Shown one piece after another: positions 35,401 through 46,930 of a DNA stretch of 64,000 nt. A program made the translations under genes and the position numbers. Origin of the DNA: Eretmocerus hayati. Lineage: Eukaryota > Arthropoda > Insecta > Hymenoptera > Aphelinidae. Under the pieces are notes generated by a model. It was not told where the DNA came from and ran no database searches. It was given only the letters and a program-made list of their open reading frames with translations. The stretch is from the NCBI GenBank assembly GCA_029851415.1, contig CM056743.1, positions 13,694,727 to 13,758,726 of the forward strand, given 5' to 3'. The first letter of the stretch is position 1, and each line of letters opens with the position of its first letter.

Positions 35401-36405
35401 AAGGTTAAATTTTTTAACGATATTTTTTCTGATTACATTTTCAAGCGATTCAGTAAAAAAAAAGAGATGCAAAACGAGAGTTGAATATTATTATGATAAT
35501 TTACGTTAACAGAGAGGTTTTGAAGATACGCGAGCTCGAAGGTCTAAGAATCATCGATATAACATTGAGCGCTCAAAGCCTCGTGGTAATTAGAATACAC
35601 CGCGGGTGGCAATCTGTTCTTGACAGTTTCCTCGGAAAGGGTAAAGAATAAAGGACTGCCTCAAACTTTGCTAATGAATTCCAAACCTGTTATGGTTCAT
35701 TATACAAACGACCTGCATCATCGTAAACTATTATGAATAAAGGGATAATATTCATTTACGAGTTCTTCCACTCACTTTTTTATGGACCGCGTCGGGTGTA
35801 TTTTACAAATTAATATCGATGAAAAATACATTTGTTCCTCTGCACCCTCACCTGCCATATCTATACCCTACATATGCATATATATATATTTATCGCTTGC
35901 TCAATTATTATCTCATAAATCATGGCCTCGTTCATTTTCACCGCTTCGAAAGCGATGCGTCGTCGTCGTCAGGCTTTTGTTTGCTTTTTGCGGCTATCTG
36001 AATGGTATATTAACCAGCCGCAGCGATCCGATTGTGTTCCATCACTCGTTATAATGCGCCCACAGCAAATATACTATATAACGATGAATAAACAACGGAA
36101 ACATTGTGTATAGAGAGAGAGATTCAAATTAACCTCGGAGAAATTATTACCGGCCATTCATCAGTAGTGGTCCAGGGCGCTGGTTGATTGAAAATTTATT
36201 GCGGTCGTTTCTCAAACCGGCTGCTCTTGATGACTTATGTATCTAACTTGTGTTATATATTAGATGACCGCAAAAATTTGATGATCTTGAAATAGATGCA
36301 ATACACAAACTAAGCTGGGCTCATTAAAACCGAAATCTTCCCAAAAGTCTCGCCAAAAGTGATTGGTTCTCCGTGGAGCATATGGGTATGCTTCGATTAC
36401 TTTAT
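32445..36405. other. No gene supported
   Basis: Nearly 4 kb with only short open frames (34182-34469, 34566-34838 and 34950-35213, all plus). They lack recognisable domains and shared splice phases. An AT-rich TATATGCATATATATATA tract lies at about 35870-35895. Confidence 0.4.
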
Positions 36406-36429
36406 GTTTTCATCGAGGGGCATCTCCCG

Positions 36430-36630
36430 GACTTGGCGTACTGAGAACTATAAGCAACTGCCGGCAACTGCGGGCAACTGCGAAGCGCCGCAGTTGTCGG
36501 CAGTTGCCGACAGTTGCCAATAGTTGCTCGCATTTGCGCTGCAGCGGTTGGTACCTATATATACGGCGCCGTATATATATGTATGAGTCCCAGCGCAGGT
36601 ATATATAAGTCCCAAGGAACGGTCGACAAT
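36430..36630. repeat. GCAACTGC array and GGCGCC palindrome in the foldback's terminal region
   Basis: GGCAACTGC/GCAGTTGCC units repeat in both orientations (36453-36530) and are followed by the palindrome ATATACGGCGCCGTATAT. The same block appears inverted at about 42300-42475 in the other arm. Confidence 0.7.
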
Positions 36631-37189
36631 CAATTGATTCTACGGCAATATCATTGCGGAAGATCACGCCTTGGACAAAATCGATTAGTCTATTACATGA
36701 TAATGACTTTTGGATTGGATACTTTTCACGCGCCCGAAAATGCAGTGCTTGAAGTCACATCACACGTATACCTTTTGTCACAATGCCATGAAAATTTAAA
36801 GTCGATGATAGAGTATAAAATGTCACGATGCACTCGATCGATTGAAAGTACTGTAATATCCCACGTATTTGCATCACTAGGAACTCGACCAAGGATAATT
36901 ACGTGTTTTCAACAGGTGCATCAGTGGCTCGTCACGCACCTTCACTCAGGCAGATGTGATTTACTCCAGGCTCACTCACGTGCACATGCGTATCGTGATA
37001 CTGAACGAATATGTTGCTCAACTCCTCAGTCATATCGAGGATTTGGGGAATTGATTCTCGGGGATCAACCATCGCGTGCTCGATGCTCGGACCACAGATT
37101 CCGTATGAAGCTACTCCGAAACCAAGGGGAACAGTTCAACCCGCAAGTAACCGGGTGTTCTGATTCAAAATCCTACCGATGAGGAAAAT

Positions 37190-38000
37190 CAACTTCGGAA
37201 GCTAGGGATTCAATCAAATCCGCAGATGGATGGATGCTCGAATTTAAAATTCTGTCGGCAGAAAATTCAAACCTAAAACCTTCGGAAGCTAGGGATTCAA
37301 TCAAATCCGCAGATGGATGGATGCTCGAATTTAAAATTCTGTCGGCAGAAAATTCAAACCTAAAACCTAAGAAGGCAATCAAACCCGCAAATGACCGGAT
37401 ACTCGGACCACAAATTCTGTCGAGGGAACGATCAAACCCAAAACCTAGGAAGGCAATCAAACCCGCAAATGACCGGATGCTCGGACCACAAATTCTGTCG
37501 AGGGAACGATCAAAGCCAAAACCTAGGAAGGCAATCAAACCCGCAAATAACCGGATGCTCGGACCGGAAATTCTGTCGGCAGAAAATTCAAACCTAAAAC
37601 CTAAGAAGGCAATCACACCCGCAAATAACCGGATGCTCGGGCCGGAAATTCTGTCGAGGGAACGATCAAACCCAAAACCTAGGAAGGCAATCAAACCCGC
37701 AAATAACCGGATACTCGGACCACAAATTCTGTCGAGGGAAAAATCACACCCAAAAGCTAGGGGAGCAATCAAACCCGCAAGTGAACGGGTGCTCGGACCG
37801 GAAATTCTGTCGAGGGAACGATCAAACCCAAAACCTAGGAAGGCAATCAAACCCGCAAATAACCGGATGCTCGGACCAGAGATTCTGTCGAGGGAACGGT
37901 CAAAGCCAAAACCTAGGAAGGCAATCGAACCCGCAAATGACCGGGTGCTCGGACCAGAAATTCTGTCGAGGGAAAAATCAAACTCAAAACCTAGGCTGGA
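37190..38000. repeat. 78-bp tandem repeat array, left arm
   Basis: About ten copies of a 78-bp unit containing CCTAGGAAGGCAATCAAACC, GCTCGGACCACAAATTCTGT and CGAGGGAACGATCAAA. Because 78 is a multiple of three, long open frames run on both strands; these are repeat artefacts. Variants with TCTGTCGGCAGAAAATTCAA alternate with the main type. Confidence 0.85.
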
Positions 38001-38229
38001 ATTCATAGTCGTTTTTCGGAGCAAACTTTTGCTCGGTCGGTAAGAGCCAATTTCCTACCTTTGCTGGAGGGGCGCTATCATCAGATGACCCAGATGGCAA
38101 CACAGTTTTCCGAGAATTGTCGAGAAGTGTCCAAAAAAACTTTTGCAAAGCTCTAGTGAGAGTTTCCGGGAAATTCCCAGGAAAACGTCAAATTTCCAGC
38201 GCGGTTTAATTCTGCAAAGGTAACCATTA

Positions 38230-39890
38230 ACATCCTGGGGGACTCTTGGTTATCGTCATAAAGCTCTCAGAGATACTCCCCGGGAATTCCCTGATAGCTC
38301 CACGATAGCTTCGCAAAAGCTCCGCTGTGGCGCTGGCTCTCGATCAGCTCCCCGAAAGCTCTCCTGGATTTGGATATATATCGAAACTCTTCTCCGCAAA
38401 ATGACGAGAGATATAAATATTGCGTAAATAAACCTCAGCGCCTAAACAAATTAGACGGGGAGGATATACAATTTCTAAACGAGAACTTGTACTTAATGTG
38501 ATGGTGATTGATGTGAAAGATTTGTCCCAAGTGTTCTATCAAAGTGTGCGTGAATTTGATTCTATATGATATGTGAGAAAAGCACATGCATTTCTTATCA
38601 TAACCGTTGCAACATAATTTTGTCGTGGACTATATTTTCTTCACACGCGTGTAGTTTCCGTCGTCTTCGGCTTCTGACTTTTATGATTCTATCATTAAAG
38701 AGCGGATGACAGCTGATTATTCAAAATTTTTAGTCTGCTTGATGTTTACATTTTTGAGAGACCAGTTTGAAGTTTGAACGCTCAGCGTTTCAACCAAGAT
38801 CGCGACTCGAAAATTTCTGCGAGTTAGGATCAGAGAAGGAACTCGTAGGAAAACTGCTAAATCATCATTTGCAAGAACTCGGTTTGGATTCTGCGCCTCC
38901 ACAGTCTCAGATAAGTAATTTATCCCAATTATGATAGTTTCAGGATAATTTTGATTGTGTTTACTATGTGACATAACCTCCAATATTTGTTGAAGGACAC
39001 AAATTTAAATGAGCTTGGAAAAAGATTAAGCCTGAAAAATATCCATTATTTCTTCGAGCTCTCTGATTCTTTGTGGGTTATTACTTTTCTGACGCAGGCT
39101 TATGGCGAGGCTTAGTCGGGGTCTTTCAAGGAAGATGGGGTGCAGCACACGTCGCGCGAAAAGAGAGCGGTCGAGAGTGGATGCTGAATAATGATGCGTC
39201 TTGCGTTCAAAAATTCCGATGATTTGAAGAGCAGCTACTAGCAAACTGTTCCAAGACAATCCGAAGATGAATTTCTATGCAGAAATGAAAGGTAGTGGTG
39301 GCCATCTGCTGGACTTGAATCTGTGAACATGAAAATCGTCTAGCAGAGTTCTGCGTGACAAAACCCAGAGATTTTCACAGATCTGACTCTCAAAATCGAG
39401 TTCAAACATTTTCATGCCCGCGTACCATTTCATGACAGCTGTGTATTGAAAACCGGTAAATTTTAGTTTCATCCACATACAATTTATAGAAGTTATATGT
39501 GAAATTACGATCCCTTGTCCAATTTTGTGATCGTATGAGAACTACCAATCGATACGTCATAAAAAAATTAGCCCGGAGTGTTCGCCCTTAACTCAGGTAT
39601 GCTCTAACCTTACTGTAGGATCTGTATCAAACCTCAATCTTGCGTTTGCAAATGGATGATAAATTATTATTCGTAATTCTCAAAGCTCTCTCTGATGCTT
39701 GTATCGCTCATCATGGATGCTGGTTCAAGCAGCCGAAAAAACCACTTGAAATCATGTACACAATCATATCTGAAAAAGCTATGCGGAAGCCATCTATCGG
39801 AGCTTTAGCAGAAACTATTCGGGAGCTTCAATAGAGTTCCCCGGGAATATTGCCAGAACTATCCGGGATTGTTTGGAAGCTTTTCAGAAA
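38230..39890. other. Unpaired spacer of the 6.1-kb foldback
   Basis: Contains minus-strand open frames at 38717-38983, 39026-39259 and 39275-39478 and a plus frame at 39640-39834, none recognised. GCTGGAAATTTGACG at about 39913 mirrors CGTCAAATTTCCAGC at 38187, so pairing of the arms may extend this far in. Confidence 0.5.
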
Positions 39891-40589
39891 GCTTGTGCGG
39901 GAACTAACCAAGCTGGAAATTTGACGATTTCCGGGGAACTCCCCAAAAGCTATGTGGTATTTCCTGTAAAACTCCCGCGGAAGTCCCCAATAATAACCTT
40001 GCCTGCTGGGTGAATAAGCTGGTAATAGCAGACGACAGAACGTGGAAATCCAAACAAGCGATTAGACAACAGGGGAATGTTATTAGTTTTCATGAGGTTT
40101 CCCTCGATTTTCAGACTTTGCGCTGTCGGTTATGTTACTTTGTCGAACGAAAACCGTGAATCTCACATTTTGTTGGATCTGCTAAGCTTGCATGAGAGAG
40201 TTTGAAGAATAAACTCTCTTCTATCTCTCCTACTAAAATCAAAATAGCCGTGATATATCATTCTATTTATTTTCATCAAAATTGATGAAAATCTCTGAAT
40301 TTCTTGATGCAAATAATTTTGGTCTAGAATCGATAATTAATTGGGGTCAAAAACCGTAAGCTACACATTGCTTGGAAATGGAGTGTGCTCTTACTGCTCA
40401 GGGAATGTTTGTCTTAGCCATATGAAAAATGAACTCTGAAGAGCTTTGTGGAAAAAGTCTTCGAGGCAAAGTTCATGAGGCGAATCAAAAAGTCTTCAAA
40501 CTCTTGGTAAATTTCATTTATCAAGAGTTTGAAGTAAAATCAGATGCGGTTATATGCGTGAGTGATCACCTCCCTAGTTTCAGGGTTTG

Positions 40590-41745
40590 ATTTTTTCAAT
40601 CACAGAATCTTCGGTCAGAGCACCCGGTCATTGCGGGTTTGATTACCCCCCTAGCTTTTGGGTCGATTTTTCCCTCGACAGAATTTCCGGTCCGACCACC
40701 CGGTCATTTGCAGGTTTGATTGCCCTCTAGCTTTTGGGTTTGATTTTTCCCTCGACAGAATTTCCGGTCCGAGCACCCGGTTATTTGTGGGTGTGATTGC
40801 CTTCCTAGGTTTTGAGTTCGATTTTTCCCTCGACAGAATTTCCGGTCCGAGCACCCGGTCATTTGCGGGTTTGATTGCCTTCCTAGGTTTTGGCTTTGAT
40901 CGTTCCCTTCGACAGAATCTCTGGTCCGAGCATCCAGTTATTTGCGGGTTTGATTGCCTTCCTAGGTTTTGGGTTTGATCGTTCCCTCGACAGAATTTCC
41001 GGCCCGAGCATCCGGTTATTTGCGGGTTTGATTGCCTTCCTAGGTTTTGGCTTTGATCGTTCCCTCGACAGAATTTGTGGTCCGAGCATCCGGTCATTTG
41101 CGGGTTTGATTGCCTTCCTATGTTTTGGGTTTGATCGTTCCCTCGACAGAATTTGTGGTCCGAGTATCCGGTTATTTGCGGGTTTGATTGCCTTCCTAGG
41201 TTTTGGGTTTGATCGTTCCCTCGACAGAATTTCCGGTCCGAGCATCCGGTTATTTGCGGGTGTGATTGCCTTCTTAGGTTTTAGGTTTGAATTTTCTGCC
41301 GACAGAATTTTAAATTCGAGCATCCATCCATCTGCGGATTTGATTGAATCCCTAGCTTCCGAAGGTTTTAGGTTTGAATTTTCTGCTGACAGAATTTCCG
41401 GTCCGAGCATCCGGTTATTTGCGGGTTTGATTGCCTTCCTAGGTTTTGGCTTTGATCGTTCCCTCGACAGAATTTGTGGTCCGAGCATCCGGTCATTTGC
41501 GGGTTTGATTGCCTTCCTATGTTTTGGGTTTGATCGTTCCCTCGACAGAATTTGTGGTCCGAGTATCCGGTTATTTGCGGGTTTGATTGCCTTCCTAGGT
41601 TTTGGGTTTGATCGTTCCCTCGACAGAATTTCCGGTCCGAGCATCCGATTCGATGCCTTCTTAGGTTTGATTTGAATTCCGACAGAATTCTAAATTCGAG
41701 TCATTCCATCCATCTGTAGGATTTGATTGAATCCCTAGCTTCCGA
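40590..41745. repeat. 78-bp tandem repeat array, right arm (inverted)
   Basis: About fourteen copies of the same 78-bp unit in reverse orientation (GGTTTGATTGCCTTCCTAGG). A higher-order block of about three units ending in a 'TATGTTTTGGG' variant repeats (about 41010-41230 and 41410-41630), suggesting recent array expansion. Confidence 0.85.
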
Positions 41746-42779
41746 GTTGATTTCTCATCGGTAGGATTTTGATCAGAACACCGGTTACTTGCGGTTGAAC
41801 TGTTCCCTTGGTTCGGAGTAGCTTCATCGAATCTGTTGGTCCCGAGCATCGAAGCACGCGATGGTGATCCCCGAGAGAATCATGCCCAAATCCTCGATGA
41901 CTGAGAGTTGAGCAACATATTCGTTCAGTATCACGATACGCATGTGCACGTGAGTGAGCCTAAATCACATCTGCCTGAGTGAAGGTGCGTGACGAGCCAC
42001 TGATGCACCTGTTGAAAACACGTAATTATCCTTGGTCGAGTTCCTAGTGATGCAAATACGTGGGATATTACAGTACTTTCAATCGATCGAGTGCATCGTG
42101 ACATTTTATACTCTATCATCGACTTTAAATTTTCATGGCATTGTGACAAAAGGTATACGTGTGATGTGACTTCAAGCACTGCATTTTCGGGCGCGTGAAA
42201 AGTATCCAATCCAAAAGTCATTATCATGTAATAGACTAATCGATTTTGTCCAAGGCGTGATCTTCCGCAATGATATTGCCGTAGAATCAATTGATTGTCG
42301 ACCGTTCCTTGGGACTTATATATACCTGCGCTGGGACTCATACATATATATACGGCGCCGTATATATAGGTACCACCGCTGCAGCGCAAATGCGAGCAAC
42401 TATTGGCAACTGTCGGCAACTGCCGACAACTGCGGCGCTTCGCAGTTGCCCGCAGTTGCCGGCAGTTGCTATAGTTCTCAGTACGCCAAGTCCGGGAGAT
42501 GCCCCTCGGTTTTCATGCGAAAAACGAGAAAGATGATCGACTACGTCAACTTCAACTTCCGGGTTATGGTTTGAAATCACGCAAATAATTTTGGAGACGA
42601 TGATGTCCGTAACAAACAAATTACATAACATAACTTGCCTATAAGCATAATCTGATTTTGGAAACGATTACCACGGATATTATCACGTATTTTTCCTACT
42701 TTTGTTACATGGAAAAATAATAATTAGAAAATAGTGGATCATGGGCACAAGAGCACAAAGCTAACACTTTTTTTCACGT

Positions 42780-42975
42780 CCGAGTGATGGGTTTCCGGCA
42801 GCGAAGGTCAGATAAACGCGAGGATGCGGAACAGTAGATTTCGCACCGAGATCATGAGATTGTAGCTCACTTTTGAGCGATTGATTTTCGGCCCGAGCCG
42901 CAGGCGAGGGTCGAAATAATCGCTCGGAAGCGGGAGCCTCATGATCGAGGCGCGAATGCTATTTTATGCAGTTTT
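42780..42975. mobile_element. Diverged relative of the 26620-27051 MITE
   Basis: Shares CCGAGTGATGGGTT, CGCGAGGATGCG and the GC-rich CCCGAGCCGCAGGCGAGGG (about 42890) with that element, and ends GCTATTTTATGCAG. Its own CATGATCGAGG / CCGAGATCATGAG arms form a smaller palindrome. Confidence 0.45.
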
Positions 42976-43255
42976 GTGAGCACCCAAGCATCGGGAAATT
43001 GCATAAAGACTTTTACTCGTGATGTATTAAATTACTGGTACTTTCACTCTCGTGTTCCAAAACAACATATTATGACACTGCACGTATTAGAGGGGCAATT
43101 TTTCACGACTGTTTATAGTTAGAGCAAAGTGAGTAAGTCCAAAATTTGCAGCCGTCCGAATTCCGCGTATCTGGTTGCCTATGTGGAAGGGGTGAAGTAT
43201 AATAATAAGTAACCATATGAGTCATGAGAGGGTGGGTTTGCGGACGCGTGACTGG

Positions 43256-43630
43256 ATGGTCTGGTCCGGTTTGGAACGGTCTGAAATGGTCTGACGTGGT
43301 CTGGAATGAACTGGTACAGTTTGCAACAGTCCGGAATCATCTAGAACGATCTGGATACTCGGTGTGGGTTTGTCTGAATATGTCTGGTTCGGTCTAAAAC
43401 ACTGGTATGGAATGATCTGAGACGGGTCGGAATAGTCTGGAATGATCTAGAACGGACTAGTATTTCGTCTGAGACGGACGTTTGGTTTGTCAGGAACATT
43501 TTGGAATGGTCTGGAACGGTCTGGTATGATGTCGAAAGATCTGGTATGGTCTGGGGCGGTTTGAAATAGTGTGAAATGATGCGGTACAATCTGGGATGGT
43601 TTGGATCGATTTGGAACGGTCTGGTCTAGG
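43256..43630. repeat. TCTGGAAYGG-type minisatellite
   Basis: About 375 bp of degenerate 10-bp-based units such as GGTCTGGAATG, GGTTTGGAACGG and GATCTGGTATGG. Strong purine/T bias; no gene. Confidence 0.75.
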
Positions 43631-43690
43631 ATGGGTTCGCTAAAATATAACATGAGGCCGTGTGGGTTACGGGATGAAGCGCGGGAGATT

Positions 43691-44079
43691 AGGTAGGTGG
43701 GTATACTGTTCCAAAGTTGCCCCACTGCCTTCTAACTTTGGAACACTATTTTGAGCATTTACAGGTCGGGTCTCTTTTGTAGACGCCCGAGTGAATTTTA
43801 CAACCCACCAATCGAAAGCTGGAACTGAAAGTTTCCGATTGACCATAGGCACAATATACATACTTCTGATGTGAGCTTGCTCTCCAGTGTACGTTTGGCT
43901 TCGGTTTACTCTTTCAGAACCTATTTCAGTTCATTGTGTAGGTCTTGAGGTAGGTCTCAAGCTCGGTCATAAAATGGAGCTTCAACTGAATAAAAATAAT
44001 CCTGAAAAATGTTGAAGTGGGTCAAATAGGTTATCAGTAAAATTGCTCAACGGGAGGAAATTAGGTACCCTCGCTACCT
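43691..44079. mobile_element. 389-bp MITE-like element (AGGTAGNGNGGGTA ends)
   Basis: Starts AGGTAGGTGGGTATACTG and ends with the inverse TACCCTCGCTACCT. Contains GTTCCAAAGTTGCCCC and AATCGAAAGCTGGAACTG, features shared with the TA-CCGT elements. It abuts the stop of the minus-strand ORF at 44074-44511. Confidence 0.55.
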
Positions 44080-44511
44080 TATTAATTTGCGTTGGCGAGG
44101 TGGTTTACCGCTGATCTGCTGGGGCTTGGGCCTGCCAACTGCAGATATCAGTCTATTATACATCAGAAAGTAAAGCAGCAGATACTCACACAATACGGCC
44201 AGGACCACGCCAATCTTGGTGATCTGGATCATCGTCGAGTTAACGAGGGTTACTTTCCAATGTATATCCAGCCTTAGATTGGACAAGGTGAAGCTGGTAC
44301 GGGGTATTATAATATGGTTCAAAGGATCCGCGTCTCTAAAGTGCGGTACTGAGATCATTGTCAGTGCGTCGTCTACAGCTGCTGCCAAGTCGTCGTCGTC
44401 GGTCGTGTCTCCGCGGGCGAGCTTGCAACGATCACGCTGAGCTTGCGACGATTCCCCGTCATGCTCATCACCAACAACAGCAACCAGTGGTCCTATCGTT
44501 AATATCCGCAA
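44074..44511 (-). CDS. Unknown membrane-anchored protein (145 codons or first exon)
   Basis: Open from ATG at 44511. Residues about 12-50 are acidic and charged (DEHDGE, TTDDDD). Then comes a protein-like stretch (TMISVPHFRDADPLNHIII and LRLDIHWKVTLVNST) and one clear transmembrane helix (IGVVLAVLCEYLLLYFLMY). A strong donor, T|GTGAGTATC at 44189, may end the exon inside this helix, so the last 40 codons, which run into a MITE, may be intron. It lies head-to-head with the gene starting at 44616, 104 bp apart. I do not recognise the family. Confidence 0.45.
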   Translation of the reverse strand: MRILTIGPLVAVVGDEHDGESSQAQRDRCKLARGDTTDDDDLAAAVDDALTMISVPHFRDADPLNHIIIPRTSFTLSNLRLDIHWKVTLVNSTMIQITKIGVVLAVLCEYLLLYFLMYNRLISAVGRPKPQQISGKPPRQRKLIR

Positions 44512-44615
44512 ATTACATTCGTGAAACTATTATACGACTATCAAAAGCTTCACATTCAACGTGACAGCGGATTTCGAGAACCTAATCATTTTTCGAAATT
44601 TTAAAATTTATAAGT
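44512..44615. promoter_or_regulatory. Likely bidirectional promoter
   Basis: 104-bp gap between two divergent start codons. No TATA box is obvious. Inference from layout only. Confidence 0.3.
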
Positions 44616-44947
44616 ATGGAGGACTCACCGGGAGCTCTAAAAGAGTTCTCAAAAAAGTGTGTCGTTCTCTGGAGAAGACATAAAAAGCAATATTGGCTTT
44701 CATATACCGGGTCCCTGACTCTCGTCGTCTACCCCGGTTTAGTTGGGAAGACACAGAAAATGGGCTTAAATCCCTTCACAATTAGTCGAGGCATTTTTTT
44801 TTTTTTTTTTTTATAATTTTCACTTCCCACACAAAGTCAAACCTAAAACCATCCGATTTTAGAATAGATCTCCATGCATATCCACTAGAAGATGAATGCC
44901 CTCTCAGAATTCCAGCTGGACCATCTGAACCAACTTATAAAGTAATT
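44616..44947 (+). CDS. Unknown gene, first two exons
   Basis: Exon 1 44616-44741 (42 codons: MEDSPGALKEFSKKCVVLWR... with a hydrophobic SLTLVVYPGL end). A 95-bp intron has a T20 tract and a CAAAG acceptor. Exon 2 44837-44947 (37 codons, containing DLHAYPLEDECPLRIPAG) ends at a strong GTAAGT donor. Both exons are in phase 0. The exon 1 donor (GTTGGG) is weak. A 1.95-kb foldback starts 35 bp after the second donor. Later exons were not found and must lie beyond it. Family not recognised. Confidence 0.45.
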
Positions 44948-44982
44948 GTAAGTATTACAGCCTGCATCTCAACAGCATTACA

Positions 44983-46930
44983 TACCGTCAACCGGGATAA
45001 CTTTGGAACAAGGAGGGGGATAACTTTGGAACATCTATGAGAGAGTGGTTATCACGCACAGTTGGCTAGGCAGATGATCCTGAGGCCTTAATACTGGTTT
45101 CCTCCACTTGGGACAAGCATAAACAATGATTTTTATTGGCGCGAGGGCCTCCATCAACTATTAATCCGTTTATGAGCTGACTTCTTCATAAGTATGTTTT
45201 CGATCCAACAAACAGTCTCTCGAAAAATGTGTGTGCTTCCGACTTCAGTATGTCGAATTCGAGGTAGCTGAGCTAGATTTCACTTGTACACATATCTGGA
45301 CGAATCCCTTGTTACATTGGAGTATCCTTAGTCAGTTTCAATTTTGTAGAGTAAAAACTGACTAGTACGTATTTTTTTCAGAAACTGGGGTAACTTTGAA
45401 ACACTTCTTCATGTACTCTCAATCATATCCTAATTTCTATAATCATCATCAAATTCCACTTACTTGAGTAGTCGTTGATGAGAGCTTCAAAATGAGCCAA
45501 GAAACGACTCGTTTCTACCCACGGAAGCCGAGTATTTGTCAAAAACCGACTGTGGAGGTATTCTTCTCCTTGATAGTTAGCCGCAACGCGAGCAGTCGAT
45601 TATAGAGGTTAAATTCAACAAATGGACTTTTTACAATAGGTCAATGGAAAGTTAAGACACTCAGCTTTCGATTACCGATGGTGAAAATCGATTGCGTGAC
45701 CTATTTTATGAATTAATTGACGAATAAATAACGATAACACTTTCTGTTCAAAGTTACCTCAGTCCGTTTTCAACTTTAGAACGCGACTTTCAGCGCTCGT
45801 TACTCCAACCAGAGATGTCCGAATGTACCTTACAAGCACCGCAATCAGAAGCTGAAATTGTAAGCTTTCGATTGACTACAGATACAATGCACTTCTGATT
45901 TAAGACGTACAAGTTTCGCGAGATTTAAGGGAAAAATACCATTTTTTCCCATGAACCTCGCCAAACTTGTACGTCTTGCATCAGAAGCGCATTGTATCTG
46001 GAGTCAAACGAAAGCCTACAGTTTCAGCTTTCAATTGCGGTGCTTATAAGGTCCATTTGGACATCTATGGTTGGAGCAATTAGCGCTGAAAGTCGTGTTC
46101 CAAAGTTAGATACGGACTGGGGTAACTTTGGAACAGAAGCTGTTATAATTTATTATTCGTCTATTAATTCATAAAATAGGTCACGCAATCGATTTTCACC
46201 ATCGGTAATCGAAAGTCGAGTCTTAGCTTTCCATTGACCTATTGTAGATGTCCATTTGATTTAATTTAACTTCCACAGTCGAGCATAGACACCTTCAGCA
46301 TACCTCACTGTCTGCACCACAGCTAAGTCTCGAGGGGGAAAATACCTTCACAGTTGGTTTCTGACAAAACTGCCATAACTAGGCTTGCGTGGGTCGAAAT
46401 GAGACGTTCTTTGGCTCATTTTTAAAATTGGATAAAGCTTTAAGCTCTCGTCAACGGCTACTCGAATAAGTAGAATTTGATAATGATATAGATCTTGGGG
46501 AATAATTGAGAGTTCATAAACAAGTGTTCCAAAGTTACCCCAGTTTCTGAAAAAACATACGTACTTGTCAGTTTTTACTCTACAAAATTGAAACTAACTA
46601 AGGATACTCCAATGTAACAAGGGATTCGTCCAGATATGTGTACAGATACGTGAAATTTAGCTCAACTACCTTGGATTCGACCTACTAAAGTCGGAACCAC
46701 ACCACTTTTTCCGAGAGACTGTTTGTTGGGTTGAAAACGCACTTCTGAAGAAGTCAGCTCATAAACGGATTAATAGTTGATGGAGGCCCTCGCGCCAATG
46801 CAAAACATTTTTCATGCGAGCCCCAAGTAGGAGAAATCGGTATTGAAGTCTCGGGATCATCTGCTCGAGCCGACTGTGCGTGATAATCACTCTTTCATGG
46901 TCTGTTCCAAAGTAACCCCGCCTGACGGTA
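44983..46930. mobile_element. 1.95-kb foldback with TA-CCGTCAACCGGG termini
   Basis: Starts TACCGTCAACCGGGATAACT and ends with the inverse GGGG/CC-type CCTGACGGTA, TA on each side. The arms pair along nearly their whole length around a centre near 45947. They carry CTTTGGAAC repeats and GTAAGCTTTCGATTGACT-type motifs. No coding frame. Inserted 35 bp into an intron of the gene at 44616. Confidence 0.82.

Larger units (their letters stand above)
36414..42508. mobile_element. 6.1-kb foldback (FB/Galileo-like) element with 8-bp target duplication
   Basis: Ends CGAGGGGCATCTCCCGGACT and its exact inverse, with the perfect 8-bp duplication GTTTTCAT at 36406-36413 and 42509-42516. Each arm has an outer part of about 0.8 kb, highly similar between arms, then an array of 78-bp tandem repeats (37190-38000 and 40590-41745). 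A spacer of about 1.6-2.5 kb lies between the arrays. Inverted arms built of tandem repeats are the hallmark of Drosophila FB and Galileo elements; the 8-bp duplication fits the hAT and P superfamilies. No transposase frame was recognised in the spacer. Confidence 0.85.

Noticed and set aside
36514..37182. 222-codon open frame, with a 162-codon version in the opposite arm
   Set aside because: It lies in the arms of the foldback, crosses the GCAACTGC array and the ATATACGGCGCC palindrome, and has no recognisable domain. Open by chance and duplicated with the arm.
37173..38043. Long open frames of 283 and 269 codons on opposite strands
   Set aside because: They follow from a 78-bp tandem repeat (a multiple of three) that lacks stops in several frames. 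The same occurs inverted at 40651-41675.
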